Source: Branchiostoma floridae (taxonomy: Eukaryota; Chordata; Leptocardii; Amphioxiformes; Branchiostomatidae). Taken from it: DNA of 64,000 bases. The notes under the pieces are model-generated. The model did not search any database. It was given only the letters and a program-made list of their open reading frames with translations, and was not told where the DNA came from. This document shows positions 23,956-35,851 of the stretch, piece by piece (position 1 is the first letter of the stretch; each line of letters opens with the position of its first letter). The stretch covers positions 11,734,275-11,798,274 of the forward strand of contig NC_049984.1 of assembly GCF_000003815.2 (NCBI RefSeq), read 5' to 3'. The position numbers were made by a program, and so were the translations under genes.

Positions 23956-24823
23956 CATAAGACGCGTCGACGGGTGGCTTTACCTTCATGATCAACGCAA
24001 TTATGTAAAACCACCATTGTTAGCATTTCAGCTATAAAGACGATTTACAGCTTGCAGTCCCTGAGATACGTATAGTCTAGAAAATACATGATGACCAGTC
24101 GTATCTGGTGTACATAGCAGAAAGAGCACCAGACTGTGTAAGAAAATCACTTCTGCTTGCTGAAATCGATAGAATATACCAAAATCGATAATGTCTGCGG
24201 TTTATTTTCACAAGTTTGTCGACTTAAACATGAATTTGAAGCCTTAATGACTTGGACTTCAGAAGAAGAAGATTTAGATGTTCTTACCGTCCACATGATG
24301 AGAAGGAGTATAGTTTAACTTTTTTTCAGACCATATGATCGCTGTGCATTAACCATACTGTGTGCACATACGTCATACGTTCGTCATTGTTCATGACATC
24401 AGAACAACTAGAGGCAAACTTAAGATGAGTCCCTACGCTAGGATAAAATAGTTTTTCTAGGTTCAATTTCCAACGACAATGCATTGCAGGCAGTTCTCCT
24501 CCCTGAGTACGTATCGTTTACATTCTAATGTCAAGGCTGTAACTGTAGAGCTGAGGTGACATGTGTTCCGTGACCATGTCTGCGACACTTGCGCAGAATC
24601 AAATATGTTTCCGCCGCCACAGGATGTCTGTTACGTCAGCTTATGACAAAAGAGATATTACGTGTGACTTGTGTAGGTGTATGTTGGCGACTGATAACTT
24701 TTGTAGAATACAAGAGACGTAAAATAAAGAATGAAATAATCGAAAGAAGGCAATGACTCATGTGTGTTGGGAGAATTTATTTTTGCAAAGTTTGGGCTTT
24801 ATTCCAACACAAAAGAAACACTA

Positions 24824-24983
24824 ACCATGAATTTTCAGTCCATCTATTCCAAATGTCATCAAATGTCTGATTCGCGGCGCTGACGTTCCGGAAGTCGCAA
24901 CTGTGATGACGTCAGGAGCGAATCAAAAGTGTCGGGGAGACTGATGAAGGAAGGTCAAAGTAGATCGACTAAAAATTCATGGT
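24824..24983. mobile_element. Foldback (MITE-like) element, about 160 bp
   Basis: The ends ACCATGAATTTTCAGTC and GACTAAAAATTCATGGT are inverted copies. Further in, TGATTCGC...CGCTGACGT pairs with ACGTCAGGAGCGAATCA, so most of the element folds into one long imperfect hairpin. The centre contains TGACGTCA, a CREB-type palindrome. The class is unknown and no target duplication is clear. Confidence 0.55.
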
Positions 24984-25858
24984 GAGTTGGAGCAAAGCTC
25001 AAAAGTAAGAATAAAGTAAATTGCCATGTATTCGAAATAAAAATTCAGTTATCTTTCCGAGAATAGTGCTTTGTCGATTGTTATTCTGCTCCGTCGCTTA
25101 TGATTAACGATGACCCATCTGTCCGTCAAAAGACTATCGATTCTTCCAATTGCTTTAACGCTCATATAGGAATTCATATATTTCCAAGGTCGAAATTCTT
25201 CTGGTAGGCTTCCTTTGATAATAAGATTTTGCGCGCTTGGTGACTAACGTTGTATTTGCTGCACAGCTGTTAAAAAAAGTAAAACTTTGATGTGAGGAAC
25301 ATTCAAGGAGAATAAGTATGAGTTATGAATCGAGATAAGCAATTTCAAGTGAATAAAAAAATGAAAGACATCTATATATGAATACATGAATAATTGAATA
25401 AAAAATTGATACCTATACGAGATTCTGCCACAAACTGTAAGATGCTTGAATGTGAAAAATGCACGGAACATAGAAAAATGAAGACCTTGCTTTTATTTCA
25501 CACTCGGAAGTGTGGCAATGTTCATGAATATCTTGTAAACCATATGATTGTGACACGCAGTTGGCAATTCCTGTCACTTTGTGGGCACTAACAAGGTTTG
25601 TACGATTAGATCAGTTCGTCGCGTTGTATCTTTCAATGCGCCTGCGTCATCAGCTGCCACATTGGCTTAAATTAAGAAATAAGCTCCGAATTGGGAATTA
25701 AGGGGACCAAATCAGCCGACAAATGGGATACAAATCTGGTCTAGCGAAGTCTTAAATTTTTCCCGATTGAAGTAGCAAGATTTGACATGATGGAAGAGAA
25801 GGTTAATGGCTTTATACACGTTACTGAATTTTAGTATAATAACGCAATTACTTTAAAA

Positions 25859-25881
25859 TTATCATCATTATCATCATCATT
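25859..25881 (+). repeat. (ATC)n microsatellite
   Basis: An interrupted run of ATC units in AT-rich intergenic DNA. Confidence 0.8.
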
Positions 25882-26839
25882 TTTCAGCCGTCGTCGAAGA
25901 TCCCTGGAGGTACAGATACTAGTAGTCCTTCAGACTCTCAGGTGGCGATATACAATAACACAGGCGTTCTGCTTCACTTCGATCACTCAGGAAAGTCTAT
26001 CATGTAATGCGTTTTTGTCACTTATAAACATGGAATACCGGCCCAGGCCAAGAGTTTAAGTCTTCGTAGTGATACTTATTCATACAATATACGCTGAATC
26101 GCTTGAGCGAAAAATTGCCAATTTATAACGCACACGACAATCTTGAACTCAGAACGGATACGACTGCGACAGATAGGCACAATTACCTGAAACCTTTGGT
26201 AGATAATTCTTCAGTTAATGTTGTTGGCACAGAGAGAGTGACTTTCCAGTTTTACAAATGCACTCGCTCTCTTCAGAATGGAGCGGAGTGACATTCTTCT
26301 TAATCCAGCTGGCATCATTCTGTATCCATACGCATCCCAACAGGGAGGTTAAATCCAATGGAACTTGAGACTAAGAGATATTTTACGTGAAAGATCTTGT
26401 TTTATCTATAACACGCGACACAACCAACGTGGTAAATTCCTCTCGGGCGGCAACCCCGCCGCGACCGCGCTGTGAAGTTAACGTTGACCGGGCGCTCAAC
26501 AAATTTCATCGCCAAAAAGTGTCCCTTCTACGCTTTGTTTGCTTTGCTGTCTTTTCATCCTTACTTTTCATGATGTTCCAATTAAGAAATCATGGATTAC
26601 ACAAATCTAATTGATGTCGCAGAGAGGTTGCAGATTAATCACTTTCCAAATGAAATGTGGGCCATACTGTGATATTTTAGATACATTCAAGTGCGACCGG
26701 AGCACCCGTGGCATGTACTGCATGTCTGGTAAACTATTAACACTAAACGCTCTATCTGAGGGACGTCTCCAGCCAAAGCTAGGTATTCATTTCCACCTGA
26801 GTCGAGTGAGAAAGCTGCTATGAATTTCCACATCGGAAC

Positions 26840-26912
26840 ATCAGGGATTCAAACTCAGTACCCCAAGCTTTTACGTCAACAAGCCTAACCGCGAGGCCAT
26901 AAGTTGGCCATG
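26840..26912 (-). repeat. tRNA-like SINE head, minus strand
   Basis: The minus strand has A-box-like TGGCCTCGCGGTTAGG (26884-26899) and B-box-like GAGTTTGAATCCC (26844-26856). This is a good spacing for a tRNA-derived promoter. The following body (toward lower coordinates) is not clearly recognisable, so this is a truncated or old copy. Confidence 0.55.
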
Positions 26913-27063
26913 TCCCAACGTACTAAATCTGTACGATAACTAGGCGTCCAGTTTGTGGATGTCTGGGAAATGTTCCAATGTCAATAGAGCGTAAACCTTC
27001 CATTCCACCTTGACATTCACCTCCCGGTCTTTCCTATCTATCTGTGAATGAACGATACTTGCC

Positions 27064-27107
27064 AATAGGCAGCTGATAAACTGAGCTGATAGGCAGCTGA
27101 TAGGCAG
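27064..27107 (+). repeat. 11-bp minisatellite, about three imperfect copies
   Basis: AGGCAGCTGAT occurs three times, with an interruption AAACTGAGCTGAT after the first copy. Confidence 0.75.
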
Positions 27108-27420
27108 CGATGAGGTCGTCATGGTATATACCTAATCAATTTTTAACATCAGCCCAGGAAACCGCTGGCCCCAAGGGGTGGGGCTAACGACTTATGTCAT
27201 GTATGATTGTATTAATGCAGATAAAGTTTATAGCTTAATTTACAATTCCCAGAGAAATGCCGTAGGTGACTTTCACTTCAGTAAGAAAATACTGTGTCAT
27301 AGAGGGAGCGTGCGGTCAACCAACCACACGGGACGTTCGCCATTCGTTCAGATCCTCGTAGTGCCTAGTGCCATATACTAGGGTAGTATACGTTTCCTCA
27401 CTGTTTCCATAGCAGTTGTT

Positions 27421-27640
27421 CACAGGGAGGGGTACCAGTCATTCGTCTTAAACGCGCTTGAGGTACCTACACGAATAGGTGACCCCCCCCCCCACCCCAC
27501 CCCATTTTACATCCCTTCTGAAAGACGGGCTCAGCCCCAACCGGGGATGGAACTGGGGTCTCCTCGTTACCTCCTAACAGGAACCAGGGGTTCAACTATG
27601 GGCTGCACCCAGAAGAGCCACAGGAACATCCCCTTACCAC
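27421..27640 (-). repeat. Probable SINE-derived sequence, minus strand, with C-rich run
   Basis: Read on the minus strand, GAGGAGACCCCAGTTCCATC resembles a worn B box. It is followed by GGGCTGAGCCCGTCTTTCAG and a G-run (plus-strand C-run at 27483-27492). The layout resembles other SINE copies but is too worn to assign. Confidence 0.35.
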
Positions 27641-28859
27641 ATAAGACATCTTATAAATAATGACATATTAGTTCAGCCAATCAGGTAGATGCATTGATCA
27701 CCACAATGCTATTTCCCTTAAGTCTCGTGAATTCTGTTATAGAAAAACAACGATTCTGTATTACCGCTAATACGGAAGTTGTTTCAGGTAATCCATTTTG
27801 TTAGGTACTCGGCTCTCATAAATGGCGCTAAATTGTACTTTACTTAACGTTAATGGTTTTGCGTAATAAAAATGCATGAAGCTTACGGGCCATGATTTCA
27901 ATCTTTTGAAACTTTTGATATATGTGGTAATAAAACTGTACAATAGATTACTTTGTGAAAGTAGTAATATGTGGTACCCAATGATACGATAATTATTTGA
28001 TATATATACTAATAAAAAATGTAGTGGATTACTTGTTGAAAGTTGTAATACGTGGTAGTCTATGCAATACTTTTCTCGCAAAGTAAGATTGCACAAGTTG
28101 CGAGAGATCCACCTGATAACGTTTAGTGCGCTTCTTAGAAACACCTACATAAAGGTCCGAAATTATTTTCACTTTAGACTTTTGCCCCTGGCATTACGCC
28201 ATTAGTAGACCGTGCCAAATTCTGAGGGAGTCGGGCGCCAAAATTCAATTTGAGATGATGCTTTAGGCGAAACAGTTTGGGTTTACCAATTGAACGTTCA
28301 CACCACTTCTCTACAGTTGTATCAACCTACTTGATGCATAGAATGTACGTAATTTCAACAGCTACATTGGTGTTGAAATATGGAGCGTATACCACCGATG
28401 TGCACAGAATGGGAAAGTTTTATTCTCTGCCAAAACGTATACAGTAGTAGTAAGGAAGCACATCTTTTTCACCCTGGATGTTAAAACGTGCGTTGAATAC
28501 GAATTTAAAAGAAACAGTGACTTTCGGAGCTTTGTCAGTCCTGAATCGTGAAGATAAAATATTTATCTTATTCTATAACAGCAACAACAACAACAATACA
28601 CAGCCACTTATAGACTGCTTAAAGCACGGTGTGGCCACATTCATCGTTGGACGCCGTGCGATGTCGTAGAATTTCGAACCAGGCTGTGACATAACTAACA
28701 GTCAGCCAGGATGTAGGACAGTCCTTTTGGTAGCAAGACTTCTCTACAGAACACCTACCCTAAGAATGGCCTTACTGTGCGATCGTACGACCATCGTACG
28801 ACAAATGTGACTAAGCCTAAAGTTAGGTTACGTGGACGTGACGCTGACAAACTTTTCTC

Positions 28860-29200
28860 AGTACATCTTTACTGGGCAAACTCTTTTTACAGTGGTAGTA
28901 TAGAATTTGCAAGTTAATTTGCCAGTCCTATTCAAAGTCTGCTGGCGACCTACCGCATCAACCGTGGCACTCAGTAAGCTCGGCCCAACAGTCAAGAAAC
29001 ACCTTGGGTAATTTTTAGATAGACGATAAAGCCATTTTCCCCGAGGAACCCACGTAATGAATGACCCAGTAGTGCAGCCATCAGCCATCTTATGAGGCAG
29101 AGAGGTCGCCATCCGTGGTGTATCTTTAACGCACAGGAGTGCAGTATAGGATGAACCCAGGGCAGCTCATTCAAGCAATGGCATGTCTCTAATGGTTTTG
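28860..29200 (-). repeat. Possible SINE-body fragment, minus strand
   Basis: On the minus strand, TGCACTCCTGTGCGTTAAAG followed by ATACACC resembles the CATGCACGTTAAAGAACCC segment of the complete SINE. The overlapping frames (28858-29112, 28992-29207) show no domain and are not called. Confidence 0.3.
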
Positions 29201-29209
29201 GTGCCAATT

Positions 29210-32200
29210 TGACAAAGTCATCCAGTAAGCACGGTCAATTTGATGCGTTCTAATCCACTTGAGTACGCTACTAGTATATTTCATGAGAATTCAATTACAG
29301 ACCCTCTTAAAGATTTTTTTCACGAAAATATCTTCGGCTATTTAGCCTTGCGTAGAACCGATGCCATGCAAGGCAATGAGTTTAGCAAGTTACTGGTGGC
29401 AATTTCTCTTCACATTCTGTCCACGTGTGTTAATGTACTCGAAACTTCTGAAACCCTTTGTAATGATCTTGTGGTTAAGTAATGGGTGGTGGTTGAGAAT
29501 TGCTTTGAAGACAATGACCAAACCGTAACTACTGGCCTACAATGTAATTTCTACAATGTAATCATTGTCGAGTTGCTCCCCTCCTAGGCCAACAGAGGAC
29601 GCCATTTTCGAACAACTCATTGGAATGTGACAAATGGAGTGACTCGAAAGTGCATGACTCTTGCGTAAGTACATTAAACTTTCCGAATTCCTGGCTTATA
29701 ATGTTATCATGCATATATGGATAGTTTTAGAGCTTTAAACGCAGTCATTTTGGCCTAGCCCCAACTTGGACGGTGGATCAAGGAACTCCCTTTGCGGTGA
29801 AGTGCACTTATTCCAGTCCCTGCACTTGGCGTTGATGTAGTTCTTAAAGCTTTTAAGGCTTATCTTGGATAGAAACTTGCAACAACGTGGAAGCGTGACC
29901 GCAATGGGCATTGTTAATAGGGCTTTTCTCACCCATTTGCTGCATGTCATGAGCTTGGCCCAGTTCCCTGGATGCACTAGGTTCCTGATCATGATGCACG
30001 ATCCCCCTTCGCGCTGACAACCCTGCATTTGGAAAAGGTCACTCGGGGTTGCTTTTTCTCATTGAGCTGTCTAGTCTACCATTGTACTGAGGCAATTGAA
30101 TCTGCAGAGAGATCTTCAAAAAGACAATATCTTTGAGACGATAAGACGAAAAGATGACTTTGTTAAAGTTAGCTTTTAGCGAGGCTCTGGCTATGGGTGG
30201 TCAACCAGTGCGAATGTTGCTCCATGACGTCGGTGAACGGCGAACAGTCCTGGGATACCTGCAGACTTGCTCATGCTAGTCTTATTCAGCCAAATTTCCT
30301 TAATCCATGAGTGGTGTGTATCCCCGCAGTACTGTAGCAAGTTACTCAAACTATGAATTGTGTTGACGTCGGAATTTTGCTGAAATTAAAATCTGTCAAA
30401 GTACGCTGCAAATACTTTATTAGAATGTTGAAAGTACCGCTAGCAACGAAGCAGACCTTTTCACGTTCATGACAAATGACAAGGCATAAATGCAAATACT
30501 GCAAATGTCCCTGGCATGATTTGCACATAAATGTCAATTTTTAAGTTGAAGTTGAAACTTGACCAGACTTATAATTCAGAAACCATACTGTCGTAATTTC
30601 AATCTCCCGACGGAAAAGTGAAGGAAATATAATAAAGACGAACTCCATATGTATGACAGCGCGAATATATGTGTTTTGCTATGGATCGCCGAGCTGTCGT
30701 GTTATTAGGAAACGCCTCCACCGCCTGTACATATAAAAGGATAACGTGAAAAAGTGTGTAGGTAACAGGTACGGACAGCACTCCACACGTCTGACGTATA
30801 AATACACGTTGTGGCTGACAAATACAAACGGTTTCATCAACAAGGGAAGCAGCAGAGCAAACATAAAGCTATTAAAACGACAACCACGTATGATTTAGAG
30901 GTATTACTGGGGCATTTTATAGGTAATCACAGGGATCATTGCCTTGTAATTTACAAGAGTAATGCATCTCAAGATCTTGTTGGAAATGAACCTATTGATC
31001 CAAATACATTATCGACCATGCTGTAAGCACTAAGTAGTCAGGTATTTCAGCTAGAAAACCATTGAAGCCAGTACTTCTGCGGCAGTGAAACGTAATGAAA
31101 ACTTGATAAAAGTGGACAGAACAGGGTTGCATCAGGTGCAACATTTACGACATAAATTGCCGTGCAGTTCGACTGACACGTGTACCTGAATCATGTTGAA
31201 ACACATATGGATCTGTCTCTATATAGCCGGTATAACAGCCTTTTTGCGTAACACACCAGCTGCGCAGTCTTACGCGCGGCAGCAGCTGGTTATATTACCC
31301 TGAACAGCGTTGTTCAAAGTTATCAAGTGAGGATGCTCATGTGGTACTTGGTGGTACCGAGTTATCTTCTATGCGTACACGATAATTCTGGAAAACGGAG
31401 TTTGAACATCTCAATTCTCGATTGATAACTCTTGTACATATATTTGAAGGTAAGGTTATTTCTTGTTGGTTTCTGCGCTGGTATACTTAGTAATTGGTAT
31501 GTCTGCGAGTTTGTTGGCCATTTTGTACATCATGCATAGTCTGGATGTCAAAGTAAATTTATATCCATGCTTAGGCAGTAGGGAAGGTTTGATATGGAGT
31601 ATGAGAGAAATATCACACCAGGGTGCACAGAGTACTGTCAAAGAAACTTAATATCAAAAACATAGCGGTCAAATAAAACAACGACCCTATGTGAATATTA
31701 TATCTCTTCTGGAGTAAAGAATGGATTAGGGCTAATTTCTATTCTATGACGATGCTATCTATAGCATTTGACAAGTGTAATCTTTCGTCCTCGTGGTTGC
31801 ACGAGTCTCCCGATGATTCGCTTATTCCAAATATATCCATCCATGAGGGCGAAGGTTTGAGAGCGCTGAACGAATTTCATTGATAGAAAATTAATATCTA
31901 TATAATAATACACATTTTGTAGTTTTTGCAGTCACGCTTTTAAGTTTCCCATTATATTTCAATAACGATATCATGATATACACAAACCCAATTTTGGTCG
32001 CGGCGAGATCGTAGCGCGTTCGCTGTATAGAAAATATGTTTTGCAATTTCCTTCGATTATGAAAGGGATCTCATATGTACGTACATCATAATAAAAGTAT
32101 TTTTTTACAGTAAGCATGCATTAATGATGGGCTTCATCGTCAGGTATCATCATGTACAAACAGAAGGGATGTATATTATTAATGAACCAGAGGACAGGGT

Positions 32201-34800
32201 ATTTTTCACAATAATGTGTCATGCCCTGATGAAGTCGTTCATATTCTGTACGGTGCGGAACGCCTTTGTCCTCCACGGGGCGGAAAACCTCTTCTTATCA
32301 ATCTACGTTGGTACATACATGTACACGTTTCAGATAAAACCTTTAAAGTTTGGATGATTTCATTACAACGTAGATATCTACAAAGAGTGTTTAATGCGTT
32401 CTCGGCCTCAGCATGAGATATAACTCATATTTTGGCACATGAATATACGCCGTACATAAAGCATGAAGCTTTTTATGGATATTCAACCGAACTTGAATCG
32501 AAACGAACTTGTGTTTATTCTTTGCAGACGACGCCTTATTGACAGCCAGTCGGTAAAGTAGCGAGAAAAAAGGGGTGAGGATGACGCCAGATAGAGCTGT
32601 GATCAGAAATGATCGGGTCAATTCCTGTGTCCAACACTCAATGAATCCCACAGAGTCACTGTCAAACTGTATGATGAGGAATACATTCGTCTATCAAGCA
32701 GAGAAAACGTTGGTATATGTAACATTAAACAAAGCAAAGAGAGTCCAAAAGTTGACACGCACAAACAAGGCCGCAGATTATTTTCCATGATTTTCCTTTT
32801 TTCTCAACTAAACGTGACTGAGCCTCAAAAGGATTTGCCTGCAAAGTGATGATAAGAATGATTTTAGTTTGGGTGGATTTTCATAAAAGGCTTTTACACT
32901 CTGTTATGCCCAGGAATTTGAGCAGTATCTGTTGTTTCAGCGATCTCAACAAGAATATAAATACATAAAAACACATTGACACAAGAATGACAATCTTACA
33001 TGAAGACAACTGATACAGACGAAAAACGGGGAGACTAAATCCACTTTCACGCAAGTTCCTAGTTGAACACATTTGCACTTCGGCGTTCGTGAAATGAATG
33101 TAACGAAAAGTTCTATATCACCTCTGTGTTTAAAAGTCCCCCACTAGGCCAGACCTTACATTCCGCCCATGTCAGCCACTTCGAATTCATAGTTAGCTGT
33201 CTGGCAATCAGCCGAGTTGGTGTTTGGAGGTCGTGCTCTTATAACCAGACAGAGTTCCTCTCATCCATGAAGAATGTCAAGGCCGTGAACATCTTCTTTG
33301 TTTAAGGCCCACTTTCCACCGCGCTGCGATCGCTTGGCAACCGTACAGCGACCACAGTCGGATTTGTGTCACCCTTTATTTCATAAATAGGAAATGATGC
33401 AAGATTCAAAAGGACAAGAAAGCACACAGAAAGTGAAACATTCGCTTTTTATCTTTTTTTTAATTCGTTGAGCGATCTGTGAAATCTTAAGTCGCTTTGC
33501 TGTCACAGCGAGACCGCAAAAATGGTTAGAATAGAAATGGTTCAATTGCTAAACTTACACCTTTCTTTGCAAGCGGAAATTTCCAATTGGTCAAGGTTGT
33601 ATCATATTATCTTGTGACGTTTTGCGCCGTGCGCCATCTTTTTTTCTATAATTTTTGTTGCTTTCATTTAGAATAGCAGAGTGAAGACATTTTGCCAAGT
33701 AATTTTCTGATGCGGGTTGTTCTGCTTCAAGCCACATGGCATAAAATACATGAAAGTGATTCAGGGGCAGTGAGGGCATCGTTAGTTGCGGATTAGAATC
33801 CGATGGGATATAGATCAGGTCAAAGGTGTACAGTGGTAGTCAAGGCTAACAGTCTGCTTCTCGGAATTTTGTCCAGACACATATGGATCTTAAGTTACAG
33901 GGAAAATTGAATGTGATCAAATTTACCGCACTTAAATTCTGAAACTGGTGCGAAATTATATCGATCGTTCGGTGTTAAGTAATGACTGGGACTAGAGAAC
34001 GTTGCTTGTCAGCACTTCAAATCTGTATACTCTCAACTTCGTCACGGACGACTTTAATCCAACTCATCTGTCGCTTACCAGCGGTGATTAATCTGCTGTT
34101 AAGGTAGGCGGCAGAAACTTTTGGACAGGAGACAAGTTAAGTATTTGCTCAAGAAATAAACTTTCAAATGTATAATATAATTTACCACATCATACTCTAA
34201 ATGATATGTCGCCAGGAAAGCTAATTGGTACGGAGAGACGCGTTGGTATAATTCCGTTGCTATCAGAATGTGACTTATGTGCGAACATCAACGCTAAGAA
34301 TTAATGTTGGAGAAAGGTCGATGTAGTCCTCCTGTCGCCAATAAGACAGCCGCAACCCGAGAGGATCGCTAAAAATCAATGCGCGGTAACGGCAAAACAA
34401 TTACTGATGCATCGGGACCACCTAAGGTGTTCTGTGGGAGTCCAACCACACCCGTCTTACCACTATTAACGACGGAGGGCACATTTTTATAGCGTGTACC
34501 GGTGGACTGGTAAGGTATCTCTGGGGCTTAATTTCCAATCTGAACGACGTTGGGGATTAGACAGTCTGGCAGGAGATTTACTGGGAAGGCCAGAAGGAAT
34601 GTGCACTTAATTCCAATTAGCAAACCACCACTAGGCAAAGATCAGTTCCTGCTGAATGTCAATCAAAAGAACATAATGGAAGATTTCCTTCGAGGTGAGT
34701 TTTCTACGTATTAGAAAGGACTGAAGCTACCAGCAAAAACTGTTGAAGTTGCGATGTAGCTGTCCGCCATGTAGCAAGTCGCTACAAAAAAGGTGCTCAG
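29210..34800. other. Intergenic stretch with no confirmed gene
   Basis: Several frames encode a single hydrophobic stretch without support: plus strand 31463-31651, and minus strand 32391-32651 (LTRSFLITALSGVILTPFFS) and 32881-33078 (CKIVILVSMCFYVFIFLL). The two minus-strand ones could be remnants of a membrane protein, but the junctions do not work out. A fragment at 33303-33530 has CGCTGCGATCGC and a distant AGTCGC/GCGATC region, suggesting half of a foldback element. Otherwise I see nothing. Confidence 0.35.
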
Positions 34801-34824
34801 CGTCAGGGCTGATATTATATTAAA

Positions 34825-35135
34825 CTAAGGACACAACCCGCCGTACGTGCAAAAACTTGCGCCGTACGTGTAAATCTTTTGGGATCCCTAAGAAGTTAGT
34901 ACGGCCTCCGTACGAACTCGTAGGGAATCCGACTGATTTTGGAGCACTCAGACACGCCGTAGAACTTTATTTCTTATGTGCAGGCAAAACGTTGTGTGAC
35001 ATCGGGCCAGTACGGGCGACGCACCTGCCCTGTACAACCTGAACGTTTTCAGAAATACGTGGCGGACGTGGTCTCCCCCCCCCCCCAAAAAAAAACGGAA
35101 GGACAAATTGCACGTACGGCGGTTTGTGCCCTTAG
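34825..35135. mobile_element. MITE-like element, 311 bp, about 26-bp terminal inverted repeats
   Basis: CTAAGGACACAACCCGCCGT (continuing ACGTGC) at 34825-34850 matches, inverted, the segment 35110-35135, with two differences. GTACG motifs recur inside. It contains a C12-A9 run (35075-35095). No clear direct duplication flanks it; TTAA-like bases lie on both sides. Frames inside (34857-35042, 34948-35151, 34978-35226) are shadows of the repeat. Confidence 0.6.
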
Positions 35136-35824
35136 CTTTAAGCAGATTCACAGATTTATTAGCGTTTTAGATATGACCATCGGTACATTTTTTCCACGCC
35201 CTCGTCTCCAAAATTTTCTAGCATGAAATCTTTAAGAGAACATAAGTACTTCTAGACAGAAGAGATCACCAAATTTACTCAACTCATTGGATAAGCAAGA
35301 CATACGGGAAATCGATCTCCTTGTTCCCCAAACGCCTTGTTATCTGATGGGATGTTCAATCAACCGCACTCTTACTCTGGGGATTTTCAGGATAGGGCTT
35401 AACAAATCGCGTCCTGTTTTTTTATACGCCATTGCACAGCTCCTGTAGTTTGTGTGAGGAAAAAACAACCAGTATTGCGTGAATGAAATGCTACTTTTCC
35501 CCTTGCTGACTGGAGCGAAAATAAATTGTGGCTACTGTAATTTCAGCCCCAAGGGCAGGTTGCTGTGGTTTCCACATTGAAGACATCAACACTCACACCC
35601 TCAGTTCTTGGCGTAATTTTTCCTCTTAGGTGTTATTATAAACAGTATGCTTCGTATGCTGATAGAAAGATTGCCTTCAAAGATCGTCCAGAACTCATTG
35701 TTCAACCCTATGGACGAAATCAACACGCACAATGACTACAGATAGTGAAAACCATGTACATGCTTGACATGTAAGGAATTTTTAGACGGTTTTATTCATT
35801 AAAATTAGATGACACAAATCTTTC
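35136..35824. other. Intergenic, between the MITE and the DGAT1 3' end
   Basis: I see no gene or repeat. The base composition shifts near its right end, from CpG-containing to CpG-poor. Confidence 0.5.
35791..35796 (-). terminator. Second candidate poly(A) signal AATAAA
   Basis: This minus-strand AATAAA lies about 55 bases beyond the first candidate. It could be an alternative end of the same DGAT1 transcript. The base-composition change falls within about 50 bases of it. Confidence 0.35.
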
Positions 35825-35845
35825 AACAGCTGCAACAAAGCCATG

Positions 35846-35851
35846 TTTATT
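35846..35851 (-). terminator. Candidate poly(A) signal AATAAA for DGAT1
   Basis: On the minus strand the hexamer AATAAA is followed within about 30 bases by a G/T-rich stretch (TTTGTTGCAG...TTTGTGTC), the usual cleavage-factor arrangement. A second AATAAA lies at 35791-35796. Both sit at the place where CpG density changes. Confidence 0.45.

Noticed and set aside
23738-24037. 99-codon plus-strand frame
   Set aside because: It is the reverse side of the minus-strand SINE at 23665-23955.
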